Positions 9,444 to 19,947 of a stretch of DNA of 23,424 nucleotides are shown here, one piece after another (the stretch's first letter is position 1; the number at the start of each line of letters is the position of its first letter). The notes beneath the pieces are model-generated. The model was not told where the DNA came from. It searched no databases and saw only the letters and a list, made by a program, of their open reading frames with translations. Origin of the DNA: CAIOZW01 sp049317725. Lineage in GTDB: Bacteria; Acidobacteriota; Blastocatellia; RBC074. The translations under genes and the position numbers were made by a program. The DNA lies in assembly GCA_049317725.1 (NCBI GenBank), contig JBMOHS010000043.1, positions 1 through 23,424 on the forward strand. Direction: 5' to 3'.

Positions 9444-10676
9444 TCAGCTCAATTCGAGGGCGTGCTCCGTTGAACTGGCCGGGACGTAGTTCGGGTCTTG
9501 GTACGGCAGCAGCGCTTGGCTGCGCAGTTGCCAGAAGAACCACCCGAGCCAAACTCCACCCAAGCCAATCGTCACCGCCAAGTAGAGGCCGTACGTCGAG
9601 AGCGCCGGCGAATGATGCGCACCAATCTCATAGGAGGGGACCATCACCCACAGGAGATCGACCAAGCGCATCACCAGGATCAACCAGGCGACACCGACCA
9701 GCCGCTTCCCGTTCATCTTCAACTCCCGTGAGAGAAGAAGAAAGAAGGGGAGGAGGAAATGGAGGACGATCAGACCGAGCCCAAGGTAGCGCCACGGCCC
9801 CTGGAAGCGCTCGATGTACCAGGGAATCTCCTCTGGAAGGTTACCAGACCAGATGATCAGCAACTGCGAGAAGGAGAAGTAGGCCCAGACACAGACGAGA
9901 GCAAGCAGCAGCTTGCCCAGATCGTGGAAGTGCTTCGGACGCAACACGCGGTTCATTGGCTCCCGCCGGGCCAAGATCACACAGACAGAGATGATCAGGG
10001 CCATCGAGGCAACCCCTTGCCCAGCAATCATCAGCATCCCAAAGATCGAGGAGAACCACTCCGCGTCGAGGGACATGACCCAATCGATCGCGGCAAAGGT
10101 GCAGACCAAGCCGTAGAGCAGAAAGCCGGGGCCACTCCAGTTCTGCGCACTCTCGATCATCTTCGGATCACCGGTCGCGTCGAGACGAAGGGAGAGCCTT
10201 CGCAGGACGATCGTCAAGACCAGCAGGACCACAAAGTAGAGGATCGCCCGGGCAATAAAGAAGGCAGGATTGAGCCAAGCCGTCTTCTTCTCGATCAGTG
10301 TCCGAAGGGTCTCATTCTCGATCGACTCCGGATGGGCCCAGTGATAAAGATCGCCAATTCCGAAAAGGATCGGCACGAAGAGGACGGCCATCAGGATCAA
10401 TGTGTGGGAACCAGATTCGAGGATCCGTCGAATAACAATGCCCCAGGTCGCCCCTCCCAGGTACTGGATCATCAACCATCCGAGACAGCCCAGCGCGATC
10501 CCCACCCAGAAGACGTAGGCGACCAGGTAGGTCTGGAAGAAGAGGGCTCTCGCCTTCCCTGAGAGGACCAGCCCGACGCCCCAGGCGATCAGGCCAAGAA
10601 GGCCAATCCCAATCGCCAAGCTCTGGATGCGCGCGAGATCCGCTGGTGCGGCATAATTCTTATCCGTGGATTGCAT
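9444..10676 (-). CDS. actF: Alternative complex III subunit ActF
   Basis: This is a roughly 10-helix membrane subunit (410 residues) of the quinol:cytochrome c/oxidase oxidoreductase ACIII. It is related in fold to the NrfD-like ActC and is thought to form part of the proton path; it carries no heme or cluster. Family-like stretches are visible: 'NPAFFIARAILYF', 'LLYGLVCTFAAIDWVMSL', 'LLLALVCVWAYFSFSQLLIIW' and 'GNLPEEIPWYIER'. The ATG at 10676 shares one base with the actE stop (TGATG), with AAGGGGG upstream. A longer reading to 10877 would overlap actE by 200 bases and is rejected. The small membrane protein gene follows after 95 bases. Confidence 0.95.
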   Translation of the reverse strand: MQSTDKNYAAPADLARIQSLAIGIGLLGLIAWGVGLVLSGKARALFFQTYLVAYVFWVGIALGCLGWLMIQYLGGATWGIVIRRILESGSHTLILMAVLFVPILFGIGDLYHWAHPESIENETLRTLIEKKTAWLNPAFFIARAILYFVVLLVLTIVLRRLSLRLDATGDPKMIESAQNWSGPGFLLYGLVCTFAAIDWVMSLDAEWFSSIFGMLMIAGQGVASMALIISVCVILARREPMNRVLRPKHFHDLGKLLLALVCVWAYFSFSQLLIIWSGNLPEEIPWYIERFQGPWRYLGLGLIVLHFLLPFFLLLSRELKMNGKRLVGVAWLILVMRLVDLLWVMVPSYEIGAHHSPALSTYGLYLAVTIGLGGVWLGWFFWQLRSQALLPYQDPNYVPASSTEHALELS

Positions 10677-11434
10677 CAGTTGCTTCGCCCCCTTGAAATC
10701 TGCTCGGTCGCCGTCGTCGTCGTCGGTGGCGCGGGCGCCCCATTGGAAGCCATCGTATTGGCTCCGCCCGATGAGGCTGACACCGCCGCCAAGCGGTTCC
10801 GATCCTGATCCTTCATCCGATCTTTGGGCATCCGTTGGCTCGCCTGAAGGACGCGGATCCAAGCGATCACTTTCCACCGATCCTCAGGGGTCAGCTGGTC
10901 CGCGTAATTCGACATCGCCCCGAATCCGTTGGTGATCACGTCATAATAGTAACTGGTCGGTGCCTGGCGTAGCCGCTCATCGTGATAGGAAGGCGGACGG
11001 CGGATCCCACGAAGGGCGATCATCCCGTTCCCATCCCCCAGTACCCCGTGACAAGGCAGGCAGGAGATGTTGTACCGATTCTCCCCACGATCGAGAATGG
11101 CCTTGGTAACGGTGAAGGGAAAGCCATCCTCACCGGTTGGTATACTGACCATCGCCGCTGGTGCCCCAGCAACCGCTGGGGTTGCAGGAGCCCCAGGAGC
11201 GGGAGTGGCCGCCGGTGTCGCACTCGCCTTGGCTGGATCCAAGCGGGGTGCGGGGGGGTTGAGGGCCAGTGCGCCCCGGGCAACAGTCCCCTCGGGCAGC
11301 TCCCGATGAGATCCTTCTTCGTAGGCCTCGTACCGAGGATTGTCGTGCATATCTTGGCGGCATCCCGCCACCAACAAGAGGCCACTCAACAGCAGGAAGG
11401 CAACCCCTCGCCTCTCTCCCTTACGCTTCCACAT
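10676..11434 (-). CDS. actE: Alternative complex III subunit ActE, monoheme lipoprotein
   Basis: This periplasmic monoheme cytochrome c relays electrons inside ACIII or toward the oxidase. The 252-residue protein begins with a lipoprotein signal ('LLLVAGC', lipid site Cys25) and the 'MHDNPRYE...EGTVARG' region typical of ActE. An Ala/Pro-rich linker follows (about 62-95), then a heme site CLPCH (125-129) and a probable axial Met174 in 'GFGAMSNYADQLTPEDRW'. The C-terminal 40 or so residues are Ser/Ala/Thr/Pro-rich and without structure signals. The first 14 bases overlap the end of actD, and AGAGGTG lies just upstream of the ATG. The linker and tail are long additions to a normal-sized cytochrome core. 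Confidence 0.94.
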   Translation of the reverse strand: MWKRKGERRGVAFLLLSGLLLVAGCRQDMHDNPRYEAYEEGSHRELPEGTVARGALALNPPAPRLDPAKASATPAATPAPGAPATPAVAGAPAAMVSIPTGEDGFPFTVTKAILDRGENRYNISCLPCHGVLGDGNGMIALRGIRRPPSYHDERLRQAPTSYYYDVITNGFGAMSNYADQLTPEDRWKVIAWIRVLQASQRMPKDRMKDQDRNRLAAVSASSGGANTMASNGAPAPPTTTTATEQISRGRSN

Positions 11435-11966
11435 CGATCACCTCTTTCGCCCCCAGGCCGATCAGGAAGGCATGCGCCTCGGACCGATCGAACTTTGGAT
11501 CCTCCGCCTTGATGCAGAGAAAGAACCGGTCGCGCGACGCGCGCGCGAAGGCCGGCACGTTGAAGACCGGGTGATACGGTTGCGGCAACCGGTTCATCAA
11601 GATCATCCCAATCACCGCACCGAATGCCGCCAGCAGAATTGCGCTCTCAAAGACGATCGGGATGAACGACGGCAAGCTGATCAGCGGCCGTCCCCCAACG
11701 TTGATCGGGTAGTCGATCGCCGATGTCCAGACCTGCAGGAGCAGGCCCCCCATCGCCCCCATCAGCCCCGCCACCAGGACGGTCAGGGCGATGTAGTCCT
11801 TGTGAAATCCGATCGCGTGCGAAAGCTCTTCGATCGGAAAGGGGCTGTACGCGTTGATCTTCCGATACCCTGCGTCGTGCGTTTGATGGGCCGCCCGGAC
11901 AATCTCTGTCGGAGTGTCGAACCGGGCCATCACGCCATAAATCGATGGTTCTTCCTGTTTGTTCAT
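11421..11966 (-). CDS. actD: Alternative complex III subunit ActD (DUF3341)
   Basis: This is a 181-residue membrane subunit of ACIII without cofactors. An N-terminal soluble part (1-55) contains 'YGVMARFDTPTEIVRAA' and 'INAYSPFPIEEL', the hallmark of the DUF3341 family. It is followed by a helical hairpin (about 58-80 and 100-124) and a C-terminal soluble part (127-181). The subunit packs beside ActC/ActF in known complexes. The gene starts 54 bases after actC and overlaps actE by 14 bases. Confidence 0.95.
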   Translation of the reverse strand: MNKQEEPSIYGVMARFDTPTEIVRAAHQTHDAGYRKINAYSPFPIEELSHAIGFHKDYIALTVLVAGLMGAMGGLLLQVWTSAIDYPINVGGRPLISLPSFIPIVFESAILLAAFGAVIGMILMNRLPQPYHPVFNVPAFARASRDRFFLCIKAEDPKFDRSEAHAFLIGLGAKEVIDVEA

Positions 11967-12020
11967 AGCTCAATCTCTACTGGTAGATTGCGTTGACTCT
12001 GTCCATTCCCCTCGTCCCAC

Positions 12021-13455
<1,435 letters not shown>

Positions 13456-13463
<8 letters not shown>

Positions 13464-16400
13464 GGTTCTTCGCGCCTCCTGCGTGGCCATCGTGGGAATT
13501 GCCGTGCCCGGTGCCCAGTTCCGCATTGACATTGCGGATCGGAGCAAGGTAGCTCGCCCGGGGCCGGGTGTTCAAATCGGCCAGCACATCATAATTGCGG
13601 GGCTCCAGTTTGAGCTTGGCCACGCGGCTCTCGGAGTCATTGAGATCCCCGAAGATGATCGCCTCGGTCGGACAGGCCGTCTGGCAGGCCGTCTGGATCT
13701 CTCCATCCTTTACTTTCCGGTTCTGCTTCTCCGCCTCAATCTTGCCGGCCATGATCCGCTGCGTGCAGAAGGTGCACTTCTCCATCACGCCGCGGCTGCG
13801 AATGGTCACCTCGGGGTTGCGGACGTTCTTGAGGCTGGGGGTGTCCCAATCTCCGTAGAGCAGATAGTTGAAGCGGCGGACCTTGTAGGGGCAGTTGTTG
13901 GAGCAGTAACGCGTGCCGACGCAACGGTTATAGACTTGGACATTGAGACCTTCCGCGTCGTGCACGGTCGCGTTGACCGGGCAGACCACTTCGCACGGGG
14001 CGTTCTCGCAATGCTGGCACATCATCGGCTGGAAGAAGACCTCTGGGTTGGCCGTCCCACCCTTGAAGTAGGTGTCGATGCGCAGCCAGTGCATGATGCG
14101 GCCCTTGGTGACGAGGTCCTTCCCGACGACCGCGATGTTGTTCTCTGATTGGCAGGCGACGACGCAAGCGTTGCAACCAACACAAGCGTTCATGTCGATC
14201 GCCATTCCCCAGGCATACCCTTCGTACTTCCAGGGAGTGAAGACGGTCAGCTCCTTGCCGGGCTTGTGGGCACCGTGATGCAGGGCGTGCTCGGGGTCGT
14301 GCTGGTAGTCGGCCAGGGTCGCAGTCCGGACAATGTGGCGCGCTTCGAGATCCTCCCCAGGAATCATGAAGTCGGTCTTGATGTCGCTGGTGCTGATCGC
14401 GAAATGCTCCTGGGTCGAGGCCAGCTGGTAGTTCCCTTCTCCAACTTCAAAGCGAACCCCCGTCGCGGCGATAAAGGGCGCGCTTGCCGACCGCAGCGAG
14501 TAGGTATTGAAGCCCAGGCGGGTTCCAACGCTGCCGGCTCGGGTCCGACCATAGCCGAGATAGACCGTGATCGAGTCGTCCGGGTGGCCCGGCTGAACCC
14601 AGGCGGGCATCGACAACTCGCGACCTTCGTGGACCAGCCGCACCATCTTGGCGTTGGCGTGGTAGGGCTCCTCATTCGGAGAGAGGCCGATTGAGGCCGC
14701 AGTTTTGGCACTGACGATCGCGTAGTTGTCCCACGTGACCTTGCTGATCGGCTTGGGCAGCTCCTGCAACCACGAATTGTTGGCAAAGCGTCCGTCGTAG
14801 ACACACGGGTCGAGCCGGAAGACGATCTCCTGACCAGACTTGGCGGGGGATGCGGGGAGGGTCGCCGCCCAGTCGGGGCGCAAGGTGACCGCTTTCGGTG
14901 CGCGGGCGGTGTTGGCGAGGAACCCATCGTGGACCGCTTGTCGCCACGTCTGCTCGAAGGTGTCGCCCAGTTGCCCTTTCCAGTAGTTTCGCACCAGGTC
15001 GTACGGAGGAATGCCGGGCTCGTTGCCAACCACGGCGAGCAGTTCGTGAGCGGACTTGCCGCCATAGAGTGGTTCGACGAGTGGCTGGATGATGCAGGCC
15101 GTGCCATCGTGGGCACGTGCGTCGCTCCAGCTCTCGAGGTAGTGGGCCTCGGCAATGTGCCACTGGCAGTGCTCGGCCGTCTCGTCGACATAGAGCCCCA
15201 GGTGGACCCGCAGTCCCACCTTCTCCATCGCGTCGAGGAAGGTCAGCGCCTTGCCGGACTTTTCATCTTTGAAGACAGGCGCATTGTAGACTGGATTGCC
15301 ACCAAGAATCAGCAGCAGGTCGACCCGTTCAGCGTTCATGTCCCGGACGAGTTCGGCGAGGGATTGGGCTTGGTCGACTGGTTGGACCTCAATCGAATCG
15401 GTCAGGAGGACGGTTGAGCCGATGGCCCCCATCGCGGTGTTAATGGCGTTGGCGATCGCGTGGACCGCTGCCGGCTGATGCTCCCCGGCCAGGACCAGCC
15501 CCTTGCCAGGATTGGCCTTGAGGTCACGAGCGACGGCATCGGCCATCTTCTTGGCTTCGGCAGAGAGGGCTCCCGGCGCTCCGGCATCGACCCCGCACCC
15601 CGCCGCGACCGCCCGCGCGAAGGAGAGCACCTCCGACGCCTTGATCGGCAGGCGGTGGTCGGCCTTGGCCCCCGTCGTCGAAAGCGTGCTCTCGACAACA
15701 TAGAGGCGGTTCATCTCTTTCGCGCCCCCAGTCAATCGCCGCCGCGCGACAAAGTCACGAGCGTAGCGAACTGCCCCCGGTCCATTGGTCAGGAAATCGG
15801 CATCGAGCGAGAGGATCACCGAGGCCTTGTCGAACTGATAGACCGCCTGAACCGGCTCCCCAAAGGCGAGCCGTGCCCCTTCCCGGGCCCCATCGCGTGT
15901 CGCGGGCTCGTAGACGTGCCACTTCGCCTGTGGAAACTCGGCCATCACCTTCTGCATCTGCGCGGCAAGCGTCGGCGAGGTCGAGGTCTCGGTCAGAATC
16001 CGGAGCCCAGCCCCCTGGCGGGGTTTCTGCCCATCGAGCGCCGAGCGGAAGGCCGTCACAAAGTCGCCCCAGGTGCGAACATCTCCGAGGTAGGTCACGG
16101 ATTGGGAACGGTCTGGATCGTAGAGCGAGAGGACCGAGGCTTGGGCAAAGACGTCCGTGCCGCCCATCGTCCCCGGGTGGTCAGGGTGTCCCTCGATCTT
16201 GGTCGGACGTCCCTCGTTGCTCCGCACCAGGAGGCCTTGCGCAACTCCTCCGAGCGTCATCGAGGTCGCATAGTAGGCCGGCTTGCCGGGCACCATTCCT
16301 TCCGGCTTCTTGACGTACGGAACGATATACTCCTTCGGCTGGCGCGTACAGGCGGTCAGTCCCGCCATGGCCAACGAAGCACTCATCAACTTCATGAAGT

Positions 16401-16608
16401 TGCGGCGGCCCGTCGGGTCGAGCATCGCCGGATCTGCCTCCGGCGCGTTGAGCGCAGGGAATTCCCGGTGCAGAAACGAACGAAACTTCTCCGTATCGGC
16501 CAGTTCCTCGAGACTTCGCCAGAACTCGCGCCCGCTCCGGCCCCGTGTCGCCTGCTCGATCTCCTGACGCATCGGGTCTATATCGTGGTGATGATCTTGA
16601 TGAGACAT
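13456..16608 (-). CDS. actB: Alternative complex III subunit ActB (molybdopterin-like domain plus FeS domain)
   Basis: This 1050-residue periplasmic subunit combines a molybdopterin-oxidoreductase-like domain (about 90-770) with a ferredoxin-like domain (about 795-1000). In characterised ACIII the first domain has no molybdenum cofactor. A twin-arginine motif lies at 68-75 ('RRNFMKLM'), after a 67-residue extension that includes 'FWRSLEELADT'; this is the extended Tat layout. Cys87 in 'LTAC' could be lipid-modified. Fifteen cluster cysteines are visible: 809, 812, 815, 819; 864, 867, 872, 876; 896, 902, 906; 945, 948, 975, 979. Thr899 replaces a Cys in 'RCVGTRYC', giving three [4Fe-4S] clusters and one [3Fe-4S], as expected for ActB. 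The C-terminus is a short His/Gly tail. It lies 181 bases after actA and overlaps actC. Confidence 0.97.
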
Positions 16609-16789
16609 GGTCTGTTATCCGTTCTCGGTTTTCAGTCTCGGCTCTTCCGCCCGGTAGAATCACGGCGCGCGGCTCAATTCCCCTCACTTCAGGAATCAGA
16701 ATCGAGGACTTTTCTGGCTATGCTAGCACCACCGCCGCTCACTTCTGCCAGCCAGGTCGGACAAGACTTCCCTGCCCGACCCACCCGGA
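16609..16789 (-). other. actA-actB intergenic gap with hairpin
   Basis: This 181-base gap is the largest within the operon. A 6-bp inverted repeat (GGTCGG 16755-16760, CCGACC 16776-16781, 15-base loop) starts nine bases after the actA stop. There is no T-run, so it is more likely an mRNA processing or stability hairpin than a terminator. No ORF or clear promoter is seen in the rest of the gap. Confidence 0.4.
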
Positions 16790-17449
16790 TCAACGATGGC
16801 AGGTGGAGCAGCTCGTCAACACTTCCGTCGATTGAATGTTGTACTGCTTGGCGAGTGCCTTGCCCTTCTCCGCCTGATCTGCCGGTGCTACCCAATCCAT
16901 CTTGGTGATATCTTTCGCATCCCGCAGGACCGCCTCCGGGTTACGATGGCAGGAGAGACACCACTCCATCTGCAGGGACGCAGTGTTCCACATCAGAGGC
17001 ATCAGGTCGACTCTTCCGTGGCAGGAGGAGCAGCCAACCCCCTTGTTGACGTGGATACTGTGATTGAAATAGGAGAAATCGGGCAGGTCATGGACCCGTG
17101 TCCATTTGATCGGCTTCCCGGATCGCCAGCTCTCACGCACGATTTCGAGATAGGGACTGTTCGCGAAGAGTTGCGAATGGCAGTTCATGCAGGTCTTGGT
17201 CGTCGGCATTCCCGCCGATGCAGTCTGCTCAACGCTGGTATGGCAGTACCGGCAATCGATGCCATCGTCCCCGACGTGGTGCTTGTGAGAAAATTGGACT
17301 GGTTGTTCGCGGGCCACGAAGGCCTGCGTCACATATGGTGTCCGATTAAAATTGAGGATGAAGGCGAGGATTCCACCTGCCAGCAAGAGCCCCAGAACAA
17401 TACTCAACCGCGCAAGCGTGTTGGCGCTGCGGGGGAAGAGCTGTGGCAT
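16790..17449 (-). CDS. actA: Alternative complex III subunit ActA, pentaheme cytochrome c
   Basis: This is a membrane-anchored periplasmic multiheme cytochrome that moves electrons within ACIII toward the oxidase. The 219-residue protein has one N-terminal membrane helix (about 11-33). Five heme-binding CxxCH motifs follow at 66-70 (CRYCH), 87-91 (CMNCH), 140-144 (CSSCH), 164-168 (CLSCH) and 214-218 (CSTCH). Several additional histidines ('FSHKHH', 'FNHSIH') can serve as distal ligands. The last heme site is one residue from the C-terminus. The ATG has GGAGG seven bases upstream. It is the first gene of the ACIII-caa3 locus; a 573-base gene-free leader precedes it. Confidence 0.96.
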   Translation of the reverse strand: MPQLFPRSANTLARLSIVLGLLLAGGILAFILNFNRTPYVTQAFVAREQPVQFSHKHHVGDDGIDCRYCHTSVEQTASAGMPTTKTCMNCHSQLFANSPYLEIVRESWRSGKPIKWTRVHDLPDFSYFNHSIHVNKGVGCSSCHGRVDLMPLMWNTASLQMEWCLSCHRNPEAVLRDAKDITKMDWVAPADQAEKGKALAKQYNIQSTEVLTSCSTCHR

Positions 17450-18022
17450 AGCATGACCTCCACTTGTTCTTCAACCTGATGGAAGGAGGCGAACAGTTCC
17501 CTACCACTTGCCTTCGTGGTGAAGGGGCTCTCCTCCCCAGTATCTGGTCATTCGACTGTCTGACCCAAATCTTGGGCCGCTTCTCTGTGATTCGGGCGAG
17601 ACCCGAACCCGCCAGGGTCAACTCCGTAGACGCCACTCTGCGTCTTGCGGTCAGGCCCTCCCTCCCCACCCTGTCTCATGCACTCTCCTGCCAAGCAAGA
17701 TCCATCACGAGCCAAGCGACGCGAATCACGGGGAGGTGCTGCCTGAACTGGTAGTTCCCGAACGCAGGCGGCGACGTTGTCGGCCTCTTGTCTGCTCTCG
17801 TACCGGACTCGTATCGAGTTGAGGCCTGCTCGCGGGGCGCTCGGCGTTGGGGAAGAGTTGCCAAGCACCATCTCCGCTCACTCCCTGCCACCGTACCCCA
17901 GAGGCACAGGTGGCCGCTTGTGAATTTTCGGATAAGCGCGTAAAGGGAATAATCCAACGTCCCCCCAGGAATGTCAAGGCCTGTCGGGGAGGCAAGGAAA
18001 ATCCCTGCCAAGCCCCTGCCGG
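17450..18022. other. Long gene-free leader upstream of actA
   Basis: No convincing coding region exists on either strand; the open frames here have no recognisable composition or ribosome-binding site. The stretch carries the actA ribosome-binding site, a small hairpin (17591-17596 with 17602-17607), a possible promoter at 17949-17977, and an imperfect stem (17991-17997 with 18003-18009) after the symporter gene. The roughly 500 bases between the possible promoter and actA could be a regulated untranslated leader, but I recognise no known riboswitch in it. Confidence 0.5.
17949..17977 (-). promoter_or_regulatory. Possible sigma-70-like promoter for the ACIII-caa3 operon
   Basis: On the minus strand a perfect TTGACA (17972-17977) is followed 17 bases later by GATTAT (17949-17954), which matches four of six bases of the -10 consensus. 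It lies just past the symporter stop codon and points toward actA, about 500 bases away. The perfect -35 box and ideal spacing are encouraging, but the distance makes it uncertain. Confidence 0.35.
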
Positions 18023-19834
18023 TCAGGCCTTGCGCGGCGACCAGAGCCGGTTGATGAGGAAGATGAGAACCGCGCTACTGACCGCAAAGACGGCGAGAAG
18101 GAACCAGGCCATCCCGGTCCGTCCGTAGAGAAAATTGCCGACCGTGAAGAGAGAGGCCCAGATGGAGGTACACCCGGCGACCCAACCGAGGAGGGCGAGG
18201 GGGAGACTGTCCCCCGTTGCGGCCAGTTGCTCAGGGGTGAGACCGGCCTCGGCCCGAATGGGGGCCCAGCCGGGGCCAGCCGGTTTGACTGCTCGATAGA
18301 AGGCCAGGAGGGTCTCACGGTCTGTCGGCGGAGCGAGATAGGCGGCAAGCACCCAGCAGATCGTCGTGGCAATGACGGTCAGGACGAGCCGGGTGGCAGG
18401 GGAGGTCGCGAAGAGCCCCTGCTTCTCAAAGACGAGGAAGCCGACCGAGAGGAGGAACGACCCAACCATGGCGACGACCTCGCACCACGCGTTGACGCGC
18501 CACCAGAACCAGCGGACGAGGTAGAGAAGTCCCGTCCCGGCTCCAACCTGGAGGATGATGTCGAACGAATCCTTGGCGGTGTCAAGGACAAAGACGAGCG
18601 CCGACGAGCAGAAGAAGAGAAGGACTGTCACGACCCGTCCCATCATGACGTAGTGCGCCTCGGTCCCATCCCGTCGCAGGAACCGCCGGTAGAAGTCGTG
18701 GACGAGATAGGACGCCCCCCAATTGAGGTGGGTCAGGATGGTCGAGGAGTTGGCGGCGACGAGCCCCCCGACCATGAGCCCGACAAAGCCCACGGGCAGA
18801 AACTTGAGCATCGCCGGGTAGGCAATGTCATGCCCGAGCAGTTGCGGATCGAGCGATGGAAAGGCCGCCTGGATGTCGCTGAGCTGCGGGTAGACCAGGA
18901 TCGAACTGAGCGCGACGAGGATCCAGGGCCACGGCCGGAGCACGTAATGGGCGATGTTGAAAAACAGGACAGCGCCGAGGGCATCCTTCTCTGAGCGGGA
19001 GGCGAGCATCCGCTGCGCCATGTAGCTCCCGCCACCCGGCTCTGCTCCCGGGTACCAGACCGACCACCACTGGACGGCGATCGGCATGAGAAAGACGGTG
19101 AAGGCGATCTCCCAGTTATTGGTGAAGTCGGGCAGGACATTGAGGTAGTCGATGCCATTCGGCCCCTTCATCGTCGACAACTTGGCGATCATGTTGTCGA
19201 GCCCGCCGACGGCTGGGTGGCGCAGCGCGAAGTAGGCAGCGGCGACGACGGCGGTCATCTTGATGAAGAACTGGATCATGTCGATGACCAGGACGCCCCA
19301 GAGGCCCGAGTGGGCGGCAAAGACGACATTGAGTAGACCAACAAAGGCGAGCGTCTGCCAGCGCTCCAACCCGAAGAGGACCGCGGCAATCTTGCAGGCG
19401 GCGAGGTTGACCGTCGCCATGATCAGGCAGTTGAAGAGGAGGCCGAGATAGACCGCCCGGAAGCCGCGGACCGCGCTCGCGGCGCGCCCGGAGTAGCGAA
19501 TCTCGTAGAACTCGAGGTCAGTAAGCACCCCGGAACGGCGCCAGAGCCGCGCATAGAAGAAGACCGTCGCCACGCCTGTCAGGACGAACGCCCACCAGAC
19601 CCAGTTGCCGGCGACCCCTTGGCGACGAACGATGTCGGTCACCAAGTTCGGGGTATCGCTGCTGAAGGTGGTCGCAACCATCGAGAGGCCCGCCAGCCAC
19701 CACGGGACCGAGCGCCCAGAGGCAAAGAACTCCGAGGTGTTCTTCGATGAACGGCGCGCGAAGAAGAGCGCCGGCACGAAACAGATTGCCACCGCCACGA
19801 AGGCGATGATCCAGTCAACCAGACTCAGCCGCAT
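18023..19834 (-). CDS. Sodium:solute symporter family (SSS) transporter
   Basis: This 603-residue polytopic membrane protein belongs to the SSS family, which couples uptake of a solute to Na+ (or H+) entry. The opening helix 'LSLVDWIIAFVAVAICF' leads to 'NTSEFFASGRSVPWWLAGLS' and 'ATTFSSDTPNLVTDIVRRQG', the family's N-terminal signature. About 13 membrane segments can be traced. A 60-residue polar stretch near 505-550 precedes the last two helices. The substrate cannot be read from sequence; relatives are variously labelled for sugars, amino acids or solutes of unknown type. The ATG at 19834 has AAGGA seven bases upstream. It follows hrpB by 113 bases on the same strand, so it could share its transcript. 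Confidence 0.9.
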   Translation of the reverse strand: MRLSLVDWIIAFVAVAICFVPALFFARRSSKNTSEFFASGRSVPWWLAGLSMVATTFSSDTPNLVTDIVRRQGVAGNWVWWAFVLTGVATVFFYARLWRRSGVLTDLEFYEIRYSGRAASAVRGFRAVYLGLLFNCLIMATVNLAACKIAAVLFGLERWQTLAFVGLLNVVFAAHSGLWGVLVIDMIQFFIKMTAVVAAAYFALRHPAVGGLDNMIAKLSTMKGPNGIDYLNVLPDFTNNWEIAFTVFLMPIAVQWWSVWYPGAEPGGGSYMAQRMLASRSEKDALGAVLFFNIAHYVLRPWPWILVALSSILVYPQLSDIQAAFPSLDPQLLGHDIAYPAMLKFLPVGFVGLMVGGLVAANSSTILTHLNWGASYLVHDFYRRFLRRDGTEAHYVMMGRVVTVLLFFCSSALVFVLDTAKDSFDIILQVGAGTGLLYLVRWFWWRVNAWCEVVAMVGSFLLSVGFLVFEKQGLFATSPATRLVLTVIATTICWVLAAYLAPPTDRETLLAFYRAVKPAGPGWAPIRAEAGLTPEQLAATGDSLPLALLGWVAGCTSIWASLFTVGNFLYGRTGMAWFLLAVFAVSSAVLIFLINRLWSPRKA

Positions 19835-19947
19835 GTATAGATCCTTTCGGGATTCGTCTCAAGATTGTGGGAAGTGGAGTCTACCCTTGCGGCGCCATTC
19901 GTGTCGAGAGCGCCCAGCTCGACGACGGAAAAAGAGGAAGGGGGGAG
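19835..19947 (-). other. hrpB-symporter intergenic gap
   Basis: The 113-base gap contains the symporter's ribosome-binding site and an imperfect inverted repeat (TCGAG/CTCGA), but no T-run and no clear promoter. Read-through from hrpB is therefore possible. Confidence 0.35.

Noticed and set aside
15460..16908. Plus-strand open frame of 482 codons opposite actB
   Set aside because: It is the antisense shadow of the GC-rich actB gene and runs into actA; no family features are seen.
17676..18011. Minus-strand open frame of 111 codons upstream of actA
   Set aside because: It has no ribosome-binding site, no recognisable family and no coding-like composition; several overlapping frames of equal quality exist there.
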